Shown in pieces: positions 10,363 to 19,671 of a DNA stretch of 64,000 bases. The notes below the pieces were generated by a model, which worked only from the letters and a program-made list of their open reading frames with translations, did no database searches and was not told the origin of the DNA. Numbering within the stretch: the stretch's first letter is position 1; each line of letters opens with the position of its first letter. Source of the stretch: Hyphomicrobiales bacterium (GTDB lineage Bacteria; Pseudomonadota; Alphaproteobacteria; Rhizobiales; Rhizobiaceae). Location: NCBI GenBank assembly GCA_900469625.1, contig UBXV01000034.1, positions 1 through 64,000 of the forward strand, in the 5' to 3' direction. The translations under genes and the position numbers were made by a program.

Positions 10363-10619
10363 CGTTCGTACCTTGAGCGTGAACGTCCAGGCGGCATTGG
10401 TATTTCTGGCGGCTCAAGGGCCTTGCGACAGTCGGCAAGCCCCTGCGACGCTTGGCGCCTCGACGCTGCAAAATCGATCGGCTAGATCGACGCGGAATGT
10501 ACCGGGGCGGCGAGGGTGTCCAAATCAAGCTGCGGCAATCGTAACATCGCTGGATCCGGGTCGCAGGCGCACCGTGCGCCCGACATCGCCGTTCGCCGTC
10601 GCGACAGCAAAGGATGATC

Positions 10620-11420
10620 ATGACCGCGTTCAGCCAGGACGATGCAGCCCGCGCATTGTTTCGCGATTATTCGCTGGAAATTACCGGCAAGGATATCGGG
10701 CACGTCGGGGCGTCGAGGGCAGCGATACCCGCGGGCACGCCGATCAACATTGCCTTCCTTGGAAACGAGACCCATGCACAACGCATCGAGGCGGCTTCCC
10801 GCATCCGGGAATGGGGGTTCGAACCCGTTCCAATCATTTCGTCCCGGCGTTTGAAATCGGTCGAGGACCGGGACGATCTGCTGAGCGGCCTGGTCAGCTC
10901 CGCCCGGCCCGTCCGCTTCATGATCGTGGGCGGCGATCCCTCCACGCCGGCTGGACCCTACCGGGATTCTCTCGCCCTGATTGCCAGCGGCATTCTTGCG
11001 GACCACGGCATCACCCGTGTCGGGATTGCCGGTTACCCCGAGGGCCATCCGAAGATCGAGCAGGCCCGTCTTTGGGATGCTCTCCAACGGAAGGTGCAGT
11101 TGCTAGAGGACCAGGGCTGCTCGGTGGAGATCACTACGCAGTTCGGCTTTGATGCCGGTGCCGTCATCGACTGGATCGCGCAGTTGAGGGCGCGGGGGAT
11201 CGCTGCTCCAGTGCGCATCGGCGTCCCGGGGCCCGCGGACGTGAAGCGCCTGCTCCGCTTTGCCGCGCAATTCGGCGTGGCATCCTCCGCGGCCGTCGTC
11301 GGCAAATATGGGTTTTCACTGGCAAACCTCGTCAACAGGGTCGGGCCGGATCGCTTCATGCTTGGGCTCGCGCAAGGCATGGCCGGCCGCGAGCTGGGGC
11401 CGGTCCTGCTGCATCTCTAA
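10620..11420 (+). CDS. Methylenetetrahydrofolate reductase family protein (MetF-like)
   Basis: 266 residues, a complete but somewhat short member of the FAD-dependent reductase family that interconverts methylene- and methyl-tetrahydrofolate. Supporting blocks are NIAFLGNETHAQRIEA, FMIVGGDPSTPAGPY (the G-G-D box near the flavin), VGIAGYPEGHP and TQFGFDAGAVIDWI. The ATG at 10620 has AAAGGA five bases upstream; the ATG six bases earlier overlaps that site. Divergence from housekeeping MetF, and its isolated position, suggest a second copy serving one-carbon demethylation or catabolism rather than methionine synthesis. The GcvT-family gene at the right edge is 52 kb away and gives no operon support. 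Confidence 0.8.
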   Translation: MTAFSQDDAARALFRDYSLEITGKDIGHVGASRAAIPAGTPINIAFLGNETHAQRIEAASRIREWGFEPVPIISSRRLKSVEDRDDLLSGLVSSARPVRFMIVGGDPSTPAGPYRDSLALIASGILADHGITRVGIAGYPEGHPKIEQARLWDALQRKVQLLEDQGCSVEITTQFGFDAGAVIDWIAQLRARGIAAPVRIGVPGPADVKRLLRFAAQFGVASSAAVVGKYGFSLANLVNRVGPDRFMLGLAQGMAGRELGPVLLHL

Positions 11421-11526
11421 CCCTTTGGCGGTCTCGCCGAGACGGTTGCCTGGGCGGCGCGGGCTGCTCAGGGGCGGACCGTCGACGACAGGGCCGGCCT
11501 CGAGGCCTGATGGGCCTGCAGTCGCA

Positions 11527-12000
11527 TCAACGGCGCGATGAAAGCGGCGCGAACGCTGTCGCCTTGATCTCCACGAGGCCGCCTTCCGGATTGAGCTCGG
11601 CGACGGCAAGTTCGACCGCGGCGGGATAGGGGGCGGCAAAGAACTCGTCGCGCACGGCGGCGATCGCCGCGAGTTGCCCGTCCTTGTCCAATGCCAGGCG
11701 GTCGCTTCCAAACACATGGAACATCTGCAGCTCGACAACGTCGTCGAGCCGCGCGTCACAGGCCTGCAGCAACCGCCCGATCAGGGTGAACACCCGGCGC
11801 AATTCGCGGCGAAACCCTTCGGCGTCCATCGGTTCGGGTGCGCTGTTGACGGCAACGACGCCCGATAGGTGGACGAAATCGCCGGCGCGGCGCGCCGGAG
11901 CATAGTGAAATTGCGCCACGTCCTCACGGAGTTCGGCCGGTATTGCGACCATTCCTGTCCGCGTGGGGATGGAATGGACGGTGGCGTCGATGGACTTCAT
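11527..12000 (-). CDS. RidA (YjgF/YER057c) family protein
   Basis: 157 residues with the RidA trimer fold signature: FHYAPARRAGDFVHLSGVV at the N-terminus, a central helix (FTLIGRLLQACDARLDDVVELQMF) and ELAVAELNPEGGLVEIKATA at the C-terminus, where the Arg of the canonical catalytic strand is not obvious. RidA proteins hydrolyse reactive enamines and imines from PLP enzymes. The start at 12000 has AAGGA upstream; twelve more residues upstream in frame are unlikely. It is transcribed after the TetR gene, 60 bases apart. Confidence 0.8.
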   Translation of the reverse strand: MKSIDATVHSIPTRTGMVAIPAELREDVAQFHYAPARRAGDFVHLSGVVAVNSAPEPMDAEGFRRELRRVFTLIGRLLQACDARLDDVVELQMFHVFGSDRLALDKDGQLAAIAAVRDEFFAAPYPAAVELAVAELNPEGGLVEIKATAFAPLSSRR

Positions 12001-12059
12001 CGCATTATCCTTCGGTTTTCTGGGTGGACGTCGCAAGCTGTGGCCGGGTTAACCCGACT

Positions 12060-12650
12060 TCATCGCAAGGCGGCGAGGGATGGCTGGACGAGGGCTTCGA
12101 GGTCCCGTCTGCTTGCGCCGTCGCGGGCCTGCATCGAGATGGCCTGCATGATGGCGCCGTAATACCTGGCGAGGGTCGCGGCGTCGGCGGTTTTTGGCAG
12201 GTCGCCCTCCGCCACGCCGCGCTCCAGTCTCGCGCGCACGCGCTCCATGGTTTCTCTGCGCAGGTCCTTCAAAAGGTCATAGAGCGGCCCGGTTTCGGGC
12301 TGGCAGTTCATCACGCCGAGGATCAGCAGGCAGCCGTTCGATTGCGGAGCGCCGAGCGCGACGTCGATGCTGGCGAGCAGCATCGCCTGTATCGCCTGTC
12401 GTACCGTTTCGCCCGTCTCGAGCGCGCGCATCGGCCCTGATCCGTCGTTGGCGACATAGATGTTGACCGCCTCGCGAAAGGCCTGCTCCTTGGAGCCGAA
12501 GGCTGCGTAAAAGCTCGGTGGCGTGATGCCGACAGCCGCCGTCAGGTCGTTGAGCTGGGCGGCCTCGTACCCCTTTGCCCAAAACACATCCATGATCTTT
12601 TCAAGAGCATTATCGCGGTCGAAACCACGCGGCCGTCCTCGGGTCGCCAT
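12060..12650 (-). CDS. TetR/AcrR-family transcriptional regulator
   Basis: 196 residues: N-terminal helix-turn-helix (residues about 10-55, ending GITPPSFYAAFGSKEQAF) and a C-terminal all-helical ligand domain with NGCLLILGVMNC, typical of the TetR_C_33/YcdC-like group. AAGGA is placed for the second of two ATGs, at 12650. It lies head to head with the lysoplasmalogenase gene (235 bases apart), and may control that gene, the RidA gene behind it, or both. Confidence 0.88.
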   Translation of the reverse strand: MATRGRPRGFDRDNALEKIMDVFWAKGYEAAQLNDLTAAVGITPPSFYAAFGSKEQAFREAVNIYVANDGSGPMRALETGETVRQAIQAMLLASIDVALGAPQSNGCLLILGVMNCQPETGPLYDLLKDLRRETMERVRARLERGVAEGDLPKTADAATLARYYGAIMQAISMQARDGASRRDLEALVQPSLAALR

Positions 12651-12885
12651 CGGCATTCCTTTCTGTAGTCAGAATTATATAAATAGGCGAAAGGCGGTCT
12701 GCAAGTGCGACGCGAGAGCCGCGATGGTGTTCTTGCCTTGAGCGCGTAGGGAAATTTGTTCAGCTATGGACAATCCAGGGCGCTTGATTACAGTCGCGCG
12801 GATCAGAGGTTGCAGATCGGCGGTGGCGGCCGCGATCGGGCAAGTGCGACGGACACGGTCCGAAAAAAGAAAACGAGGGGCAGGC

Positions 12886-13602
12886 ATGGGGCGGGTGAGC
12901 AGTTTGGGCGCGCGAAACAACGCATGGATCTATGCGCTGTTTGTGGTTTGTGCGGTTCTCGCGATCGTCGGCAGTGTCATGGCCGGCGGCGATCCGTCCG
13001 GCTGGCGGTGGCTGCATTACCTGACGAAACCCACAGCGACCGTGCTTCTGCTCGTTGCGGTGCTGCGCAACATCGGACCGTCGTCGCGAAGCTTCGGCAC
13101 GGCGATCGTCGTCGGCCTGGCGTTTGCTGCGGCCGGCGATTTCTTTCTGATGCTGCCCGGCGACTATTTCCTCGCCGGCCTCGTCTGCTTTCTTTTGACC
13201 CACTGCGCCTATATCTGGGCGCTCACCCGCGACAGCCGCTTTGCCGCCGACAAGGGCATCTTCATTCTCTTTGCCATCATCGGCCTTGTCGTCATTGCCG
13301 GCTTGTGGACGTCCTTGCCGTCCGCCTTGCGCATTCCCGTTGTCATCTATGCGCTGGCGCTGGCTGCTATGGCAGCGCAGGCGATTACCCGAGACCGGCA
13401 AGTTGGCTCGGGAGCGCCACAGAAGTCGGCCGCCCGATCGGCTGCGTTCGGCGGTCTGTTCTTCATGGTCAGCGACACGTTGCTTGCCTATGGACGGTTC
13501 CGCTGGAACATTCCCTATAATGCGGTCTGGGTTCTGGGCACCTACTATGCTGCGCAATGGCTTTTTGCGCGCTCGACCGAAGGCAACACCCATGTCCGAT
13601 AA
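12886..13602 (+). CDS. Lysoplasmalogenase family membrane protein (YhhN)
   Basis: 238 residues with about eight hydrophobic helices. Family blocks seen: HYLTKPTATVLLL, GDFFLMLPGDYFLAGLVCFLLTHCAYI and the C-terminal GGLFFMVSDTLLAYGRFR, in which Asp residues are thought to form the active site. Enzymes of this family split the vinyl-ether bond of lysoplasmalogens, giving a fatty aldehyde and a glycerophospho-base; bacterial members can have other roles. The start at 12886 has GAGGGG upstream; the frame is open further back but without a site. Its 3' end overlaps the next gene, an aldehyde dehydrogenase, by 11 bases in another frame. Confidence 0.82.
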   Translation: MGRVSSLGARNNAWIYALFVVCAVLAIVGSVMAGGDPSGWRWLHYLTKPTATVLLLVAVLRNIGPSSRSFGTAIVVGLAFAAAGDFFLMLPGDYFLAGLVCFLLTHCAYIWALTRDSRFAADKGIFILFAIIGLVVIAGLWTSLPSALRIPVVIYALALAAMAAQAITRDRQVGSGAPQKSAARSAAFGGLFFMVSDTLLAYGRFRWNIPYNAVWVLGTYYAAQWLFARSTEGNTHVR

Positions 13603-15016
13603 TCATACGTCCGAGATGGAGCTTGCTTTCGAGCGGTTGCGCGCCGCCTGGCACGATCAGCGTCCGTCCTACGAGCAGCGCCGGGACGATCTGAAGCGCC
13701 TGCGCCGTCTCTTTCGCGAGCGCATGGACGAAATGGCCACGGCGATCAGCGCCGATTTCGGCCATCGCTCGGTCCACGAAACGCTGCTCGGCGAAGGCAG
13801 CGTAGTTCTTTCGGAGATCGACCACACGCTTGCACGGCTGAAGGGCTGGATGAAACCGGAGCGACGGGCGGCCGGATGGAAGCTCTGGCCGGCAAAGGCG
13901 GAGGTGCGCTTTGTCCCCCTGGGTGTCGTCGGCATCATTTCGCCGTGGAACTATCCAGTCAATCTGGCGTTGGCACCGCTGGTCGCGGCCATCGGTGCCG
14001 GCAACCATGTCCTCGTCAAGCCATCGGAGCATACGCCGCTGACGTCGGCGTTCCTGCGCAGGCTGATCGCGGATGTCTTCCCCGATACGCGCGCAACCGT
14101 GGTGGTCGGCGGTGCCGACCTCTCTGCCGCCTTTTCCGCCCTGCCGTTCGACCATCTGTTTTTCACCGGTTCCACCGCCGTCGGCCGGAAAGTGATGGCG
14201 GCTGCCGCCCAGAACCTGACGCCGGTGACGCTGGAGCTCGGCGGCAAGTCGCCGGCCATCGTCGGGGAGACGGCCGATCTTCGCCGTGCGGCGAACCGCA
14301 TCGCGACGGGAAAATTCTTCAATGCCGGCCAGACCTGCATTGCGCCGGATTATGTGCTTGTTCACGAGAGCAGGCGCGACGCCTTCGTCACCCTTTTGCA
14401 GGAGGAGGCGGCCAGGCGTTATGGTGATGGCAAGGGCCAACGGGACTACACGTCGATCATCAACGACGGCCAGCATGCTCGCCTTGCCAATTTGCTCAGG
14501 GATGCGCAGGCGCGCGGGCACAGGCTGGTCACCCTTGCCGACATGCAGCCGCCACCTGCAGCACGGGTGAGAATGCTGGAGCCGACGGTCGTCCTCGATC
14601 CCGCCCCGGACAGCGCCGTCATGCGCGAGGAGATCTTCGGGCCAATCCTGCCGGTCATCGGCTATCGCACGACGGAAGAGGCGATCAGCTATGTCGCCGG
14701 CCGCGACCGGCCGCTGGCGCTCTATTGCTTCAGTGCGGACAAGGCCGAAATCGAAACGATCCTTGCCGGTATTGTTGCCGGCGGCGTCTGCATCAACGAC
14801 ACGCTCTACCAGTTTGCCTGCAACGACATGCCCTTCGGCGGCGTCGGCGCAAGCGGCATGGGTCATTATCATGGCCGGGAAGGGTTTCTGACCTTCTCCA
14901 AGTCGATGCCGGTGCTGAGGAAATACGATCCGGCCCCGAGCGACCTGATCGCGCCGCCATACCAGGGCCTGACCGACAGGCTTGTCCGGTTGATTACCTG
15001 GCTTCCCGGCCGCTGA
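13592..15016 (+). CDS. Aldehyde dehydrogenase, coniferyl-aldehyde/fatty-aldehyde type
   Basis: 474 residues of the NAD(P)-dependent aldehyde dehydrogenase superfamily. Seen are the cofactor segment (SPWNYPVNLAL, then VLVKPSEHTP), FFTGSTAVGR, the general base Glu in LELGGKSPAI, and the catalytic Cys in NAGQTCIAPDYVLV. The compact C-terminus with MGHYHGREGFLTFSK is typical of coniferyl aldehyde dehydrogenase and class 3 fatty aldehyde enzymes. The ATG lies inside the last four codons of the lysoplasmalogenase gene, so the two are translationally coupled and the fatty aldehyde released by one could be oxidised by the other. A GAAGG sits six bases upstream. Confidence 0.88.
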   Translation: MSDNHTSEMELAFERLRAAWHDQRPSYEQRRDDLKRLRRLFRERMDEMATAISADFGHRSVHETLLGEGSVVLSEIDHTLARLKGWMKPERRAAGWKLWPAKAEVRFVPLGVVGIISPWNYPVNLALAPLVAAIGAGNHVLVKPSEHTPLTSAFLRRLIADVFPDTRATVVVGGADLSAAFSALPFDHLFFTGSTAVGRKVMAAAAQNLTPVTLELGGKSPAIVGETADLRRAANRIATGKFFNAGQTCIAPDYVLVHESRRDAFVTLLQEEAARRYGDGKGQRDYTSIINDGQHARLANLLRDAQARGHRLVTLADMQPPPAARVRMLEPTVVLDPAPDSAVMREEIFGPILPVIGYRTTEEAISYVAGRDRPLALYCFSADKAEIETILAGIVAGGVCINDTLYQFACNDMPFGGVGASGMGHYHGREGFLTFSKSMPVLRKYDPAPSDLIAPPYQGLTDRLVRLITWLPGR

Positions 15017-15026
15017 AATGCTTTTT

Positions 15027-15048
15027 CTGCCCGGATTGCGCCGGGCAG
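15027..15048. terminator. Hairpin between convergent genes
   Basis: Stem CTGCCCGG / CCGGGCAG with a six-base loop, between the convergent aldehyde dehydrogenase and TonB receptor stops. No T-run follows it on either strand, so it is a weak bidirectional candidate only. Confidence 0.45.
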
Positions 15049-15069
15049 GTCTCCCATGTCGCGGTCGAT

Positions 15070-17817
15070 CTAGAATTTTGCCGTGAGCGTTGCCCGCACC
15101 GTTCGCCCCGGCGACGGCATCAGCCCAAGGGTCAGCGCGTCCATGTAGTAGACATCGGTCACGTTATCGATCGACAGGTCGAAGCTGGCGGTCTCGCTGA
15201 TCTTGTAGGTGGCGAAGAGGTCGAGGAGCGTATAGGGCTCCCAGGCGATCGAGGCGGTGTAGCCGCCGCTGCTGGTGCTCTTGGAATCGACCGCGCGTTC
15301 GCCCTGGTAGGTGACGCGACCACCAAGGGTCAGCTTCTCCTCGTAGAGCCGTGTTCCGAGTGTCAGGGTGCCGCTCATCTTCGGTGGAACATGCAATTGC
15401 GCGTAACCGTTGGGAACGCCGCCATCGAAGCATCGCTCCCGGCCGAAGAGCTGGTCCTCATTGGTGCAGAACTCTGTGTCGGTGTAGTAGATGCCGCCCA
15501 CTTCGGTGAAGAACCAGCCGACATCGTAGCGCGCTGAAGCCTCGAAACCCTTGAATGCCGCGTAGCGTAGGTTGCGTAAGGTGGTGCTCGGCACCTTGTC
15601 GATGTCCGCGGTTTCGATCGTGCGCGTCAGGTAATTGTCGGTGCGGTTGTTGAAATAGGCGGCCTTGAACCGCACTTCGTCGTCGCTGTCGAACACGCCG
15701 TCGAAGAGCACGTTCATGCCGAACTCCCAGTTCCTGGTGTGCTCGGGCTTCAGCGCCAGCGTTGGCGCGGAATCGAACGACCACCCGGACGTGGATTCAA
15801 ACAGGCTCGGCGAGCGGATTGCCTCCGCATAGCGCCCGTAGAATTGCAGGCCGTCGATCGGTTCGACCGTTGCGGCGATGATCGGCGCGAAGCCGGAGCT
15901 CTCTTCCTCGTTGTTGAGATAGAGGCCGGTCGCCACCCGCGTCGGGGTGTTGTCATAGCTGTGCGTCCAGGTGTAGCGCATCGTGCCGTCGAGCTTCAGC
16001 CAGTCGAACGGTTTCCATTCGGAGGAGACGAAGCCGCTGGTTTCCCGGCGCCACCCGTTGCGGGCCTCGAGCGTATTGTTGACGGCACCCGACAGCGAGG
16101 CGATGTTGTCAGGCGGCGCCAATGTCTCGTAGGTGTAGGATCCGCCATACACGAGCGTCAGTTCGCCCCATTGCGTGTCGAGCAGGGATTCGTTGGAGAT
16201 ATCGACCCCCGTTCGCTTGGCGATGTCCCAATAGCCCTGGCTGTAATCGAGGCCGAAGAATTCGTAGGGCGTGCGGATCTGTGTCTCGACATTGGTGTGC
16301 CACAGATTGGCCTTGAGGTTGATCAGGTCGTTGTCGTCGGGCTGAAAATTGTAGCGGGCCGTATAGGTGTTGGACTCCACTTCGCTCAATGGTGCTTGCA
16401 CGGCACCCTCGCCGCGGATGATGACAGAGGGCATCAACTCGCCGAATTCGCTCCGGTAGTTGATGTAGCCGAGATCGATGGTGTGGCCGCCATCGAGGGT
16501 GATCTTGCCTTTTAGCAGATAGGAGCTGTTGTCCTGCGAGGTGTTGAGCACTTCTTCGCCGGCGCGATAGCGGTTGAGGCCGTCAAGGCTGAACGAGGTG
16601 ATCTCGGTCCAGGTTTCCGGCCGCCCCGATCGGCCCGGTCGCACGACCCTGTTGACGGACCTCTTGATGGTCGGGGTGTTGCCGTTGGTGCCGGCGAAGT
16701 AATTGCCGGTCTTGCGGCGCGAATAGGCCGCGACCACGTCGAGGTTCTCCCATCTCTTTGCGAAGGCGACGCTGCCGGAGCCAGACGACGGCTCGAACAT
16801 GGCCGGCCGGTCGAAGCCCGTCGTGCCGCCGAAATTGGCAAGGTCGAGATGATCGGGCGCCGGCGTGATCGTGCAGTTGGTGTTGCAGCCGGTGGTGTAG
16901 GATTTGCTGACCCCGTAGACCCCGCCCGTCGTGCCGGCGGGCGGCGGGCTCGCCGTGTTCGACATCATGCCACCGCGCAGGCGAATGCCGATGTCCTTGC
17001 CATCCGTCAGGATGTCGTCGGCGTTGATCGTCCGCATATGGGCGATGCCGCCCGTCGCGCCGACGCCGTAGACGCCACCGGATGGTCCCTTGATGATCTC
17101 GACGCCGCCGATCAGGTCGGGATCGAGGTAGTTGCGCGAGGCGACGCCGGAATAGCCGCGATAGACGGTGTTCTGCTGCTGGGCGCCGTCGACGACGACC
17201 GGTACGCGCCCGAAGCCCTGCATGCCGCGAATGTTGATGTCGACGGCGCCGCTGTTGCGGTTGTCGCCGGTCATCACGCCCGGAACGCCCTTCAGGAAGT
17301 CGCCTGTCGACGTGCCCCTGAACAGCTCGATTTCCTCTTGCGAGATATAGGCGGAGGATGTGGCGGTCTGGTAGGTCGCATCCTCGGGGCGGCCGCCGGA
17401 GACGGCGATTGTTTCCAGCGCCGTCGCACCGTCCGCGCCCACTGCCGCCTGCCCAAGCGCCGCGCCATCGGCTGTCAGCACCACCGTCCGCTCGCCGGAG
17501 AAGCTGTACCGAACGCCGGTTCCGGCCAGGATCTCACCCAGCGCAGCATGCGGCGACCTTCTGCCGTTGACGCCGGGAGACCGCAGACCCCTTGCAATCG
17601 AGGCGTCGTAGATCAGCTGCAAACGCGAGACGTCGGCGAAGCGGTTGAGCGTTTCGGCAAGCGGTCCGGCCGGGATCGAGTAGTCGATGCTTGCGTGCTG
17701 CTGCGCCTGTGCGGTGCCTGCCAGGGGTGGCAGGGTGGCGGCAAGCATCGTCGTGCTCATGAGCACGGACGTCATGATTGCCAGGGGGTGGAGTCTAGGT
17801 CTCGTGCCGGTCGTCAT
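15070..17817 (-). CDS. TonB-dependent receptor with N-terminal signalling (STN) domain, probable haem receptor
   Basis: 915 residues. A signal peptide ends near residue 39 (AQA-QQ). Residues about 43-113 form the STN domain that contacts an anti-sigma protein (SIPAGPLAETLNRFADVSRLQLIYD). The plug domain follows (around 165-290, with VDINIRGMQGFGRVPVVVDG and GGVEIIKGPSG), then the 22-strand barrel ending in an aromatic residue (TLTAKF), as needed for outer-membrane assembly. The barrel text (NVTDVYYMDALTLGLMPSPGRT) is of the type I associate with HasR/BhuR haem receptors, but siderophore uptake cannot be ruled out. FecR and FecI-type genes lie just upstream, giving surface-signalling control of its own expression. 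The start at 17817 is the ATG in front of the signal peptide. Confidence 0.88.
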   Translation of the reverse strand: MTTGTRPRLHPLAIMTSVLMSTTMLAATLPPLAGTAQAQQHASIDYSIPAGPLAETLNRFADVSRLQLIYDASIARGLRSPGVNGRRSPHAALGEILAGTGVRYSFSGERTVVLTADGAALGQAAVGADGATALETIAVSGGRPEDATYQTATSSAYISQEEIELFRGTSTGDFLKGVPGVMTGDNRNSGAVDINIRGMQGFGRVPVVVDGAQQQNTVYRGYSGVASRNYLDPDLIGGVEIIKGPSGGVYGVGATGGIAHMRTINADDILTDGKDIGIRLRGGMMSNTASPPPAGTTGGVYGVSKSYTTGCNTNCTITPAPDHLDLANFGGTTGFDRPAMFEPSSGSGSVAFAKRWENLDVVAAYSRRKTGNYFAGTNGNTPTIKRSVNRVVRPGRSGRPETWTEITSFSLDGLNRYRAGEEVLNTSQDNSSYLLKGKITLDGGHTIDLGYINYRSEFGELMPSVIIRGEGAVQAPLSEVESNTYTARYNFQPDDNDLINLKANLWHTNVETQIRTPYEFFGLDYSQGYWDIAKRTGVDISNESLLDTQWGELTLVYGGSYTYETLAPPDNIASLSGAVNNTLEARNGWRRETSGFVSSEWKPFDWLKLDGTMRYTWTHSYDNTPTRVATGLYLNNEEESSGFAPIIAATVEPIDGLQFYGRYAEAIRSPSLFESTSGWSFDSAPTLALKPEHTRNWEFGMNVLFDGVFDSDDEVRFKAAYFNNRTDNYLTRTIETADIDKVPSTTLRNLRYAAFKGFEASARYDVGWFFTEVGGIYYTDTEFCTNEDQLFGRERCFDGGVPNGYAQLHVPPKMSGTLTLGTRLYEEKLTLGGRVTYQGERAVDSKSTSSGGYTASIAWEPYTLLDLFATYKISETASFDLSIDNVTDVYYMDALTLGLMPSPGRTVRATLTAKF

Positions 17818-17931
17818 TATGCCCTCGCATGCGAAATTCCCATGAGCAACCGTCACGCCCCAGGGCGTTTCGGTTCGCTCTCGAAGGGGAAGACGCTCGA
17901 GGGAAGAAAAACCGGACAATAAAAATCAAGT

Positions 17932-18879
17932 TTATCGATGCAATACGATCACGGAGCTGCCGAGGCGGGTCGAGCGGATGCCGAGCGAGGTCTCAAGCGT
18001 ATCGACGACCGCGGCGATATCGCCGAGTTCGAAGACGCCGTTGACATGCCGGTTGCGCAGATCGTCGCCGACGATGCGGATGAAACCGTGATGATAGCGA
18101 TTGAGTTCCGCGACGACGTCGCCAAGCGGGCGCTCGGTGAAGATCAGTTTGCCGCGTCGCCACGCGGTCGCGGCCGCGGCGTCGACATGCGCAATGGTGC
18201 CGATGCCCGCGGCGTCGTAACGGACCTGTTCGCCGGCAGACACGGTTACCGGGGAGAAGGCGTCGTGCGTCGAGCGGACACTCACCCGGCTTTCGAGCAC
18301 CGTGACGGTCGATGCGTCCGCACCCGCGCGCACGCCGTAGACCGTTCCAAGTGCCGTGGCGTCGCCGCTGCCGCTGGCGACGGTAAACGGACGGGCCGCG
18401 TCCGGTGCGACACTGAAGACGGCCTCGCCCTTCAGCAATCGGATGCTGCGCGCCGCATCCGTATAGTCGACGGCGATGGCCGAGGACGAATTGAGCTCGA
18501 CCGTGCTGCCATCCGAAAGGGTCAGGCTGCGGATCTCGCCTGTCGCGGTGTAGGCGTCCGCCTGAAGACGGATCGGGAGATCGAAGCCCCAGGCGGCGAC
18601 CAGCAGCAAGGCGGCCATTATCCCCGCGCTGGCGGTCGCGCCCGCAAACGAGCGCCGCGCTTTGACCGGCCCTGCCGGTCGGGCGCGCGGTGGAGCCGCG
18701 ATCCGGGAGAGCTCGTCCCATGTCCGCGAGACCTCGTCATAGGCCGCCCGGTTTTCGGGTGATGCCGAAAGCCAAGCGTCGAAACGCCGCTGGTCGGCGG
18801 GCGCAAGCGGACAGTCGCCCTGCCGAAAGAACCATTCGGCGGCCTGGTCCAAGGCGTCTTCCTGCCTTTCAGCGCTCAT
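17932..18879 (-). CDS. FecR-family anti-sigma regulator
   Basis: 315 residues. The cytosolic N-terminus (DUF4880-type, QAAEWFFRQGDCPLAPADQRRFDAWLSASPENRAAYDE split over residues 10-50) binds the sigma factor; one membrane helix lies near residues 85-105; the periplasmic part has the FecR core (LTLSDGSTVELNSSSAIAVDY, then RLLKGEAVFSV) and a C-terminal DUF4974-like segment ending ETSLGIRSTRLGSSVIV that contacts the receptor STN domain. It lies between sigma and receptor genes in the usual order. Confidence 0.9.
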   Translation of the reverse strand: MSAERQEDALDQAAEWFFRQGDCPLAPADQRRFDAWLSASPENRAAYDEVSRTWDELSRIAAPPRARPAGPVKARRSFAGATASAGIMAALLLVAAWGFDLPIRLQADAYTATGEIRSLTLSDGSTVELNSSSAIAVDYTDAARSIRLLKGEAVFSVAPDAARPFTVASGSGDATALGTVYGVRAGADASTVTVLESRVSVRSTHDAFSPVTVSAGEQVRYDAAGIGTIAHVDAAAATAWRRGKLIFTERPLGDVVAELNRYHHGFIRIVGDDLRNRHVNGVFELGDIAAVVDTLETSLGIRSTRLGSSVIVLHR

Positions 18880-18972
18880 GGCTTTCCCTCGGCGCTTGGC
18901 CAAAATTCTAAAGACGGCGGGGGGTCACAGGCCAACGCCTGCCACCCCAGCGCCGACGGATGGTACTTCCGG

Positions 18973-19671
18973 TCAATCCTTCGCACGCAGCCTCCTTGCG
19001 CAATGGGCGGTGGCTGTTGCCAGATGCTTCTCGACCGCGCTTTTGGTGATGCCCATGCGTTCGGCGATCTCGGCGTGTGAGAGATTGTCGAACCGCCGCA
19101 GGATAAAACATTCGCGACATCTTGGCGGCAAGTCAGCAATGGCCTCCTCAAGGATTTTCAACCGCTGCCGCGCGATCACGCCGCGCTCGATGTCCTCGCG
19201 TTCGTCGGCAACGTCATCGTTCTCGAGCGGCCTGAAGCGAAGCTTCATGCGTCGTTGCCGGCGAAGATGGTCGATCGATAGATTGTTCAAGACCCGATAG
19301 AGGAAAGCACGCGGATTGCGCAGCGCCGACACATCGGAGTTGACGAGACGAAGATAGGCTTCCTGGACGAGATCCTCCGCAGCCGCTGCGTCGCCCGCTT
19401 TCGCACGCGCATAGTTGCGCAGCTCGGCATAGTGGCTGCGCAACAAGGGCGAAAGGGCGTCAGGATCTCTGCTGGTATCGTCGCTCACGGAAACGTCGGC
19501 TATTCCTGCGTCTGGATAACGGCTGTTGTCCGGTCGGAGGCCGCCCAGCGAAGAGGCATGCAGCCCTTCGCCTCCGCGCTCGGTGAGCATGGAAGGGCGG
19601 TGTCGCATGCCAGACACGGGTTCCCCAGAATGCCGAAGTCTCCTTGATTTAAACAGGAGTATAATACTCAT
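18973..19671 (-). CDS. ECF sigma factor, FecI type
   Basis: The sigma domains are clear: region 2 (LRSHYAELRNYARAKAGD, then AEDLVQEAYLRL and RAFLYRVLNNLSIDHLRR) and region 4 (IADLPPRCRECFILRRFDNL, then AEIAERMGITKSAVEKHL). It directs transcription of the downstream receptor when FecR relays ligand binding. The start is uncertain: 19671 (ATG), 19608 (ATG) and 19488 (GTG) are all possible. The homology begins just after the GTG, which would give a normal 171-residue FecI protein; no candidate has a good ribosome site. A GAGTAT-A-ATACTC palindrome at 19657-19669 may be a promoter or Fur-type site, favouring one of the later starts. Confidence 0.85.
   Translation of the reverse strand: MSIILLFKSRRLRHSGEPVSGMRHRPSMLTERGGEGLHASSLGGLRPDNSRYPDAGIADVSVSDDTSRDPDALSPLLRSHYAELRNYARAKAGDAAAAEDLVQEAYLRLVNSDVSALRNPRAFLYRVLNNLSIDHLRRQRRMKLRFRPLENDDVADEREDIERGVIARQRLKILEEAIADLPPRCRECFILRRFDNLSHAEIAERMGITKSAVEKHLATATAHCARRLRAKD

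Noticed and set aside
13241-13591. Upstream extension of the aldehyde dehydrogenase frame
   Set aside because: It lies fully inside the lysoplasmalogenase gene in another frame and has none of the dehydrogenase N-terminal homology.
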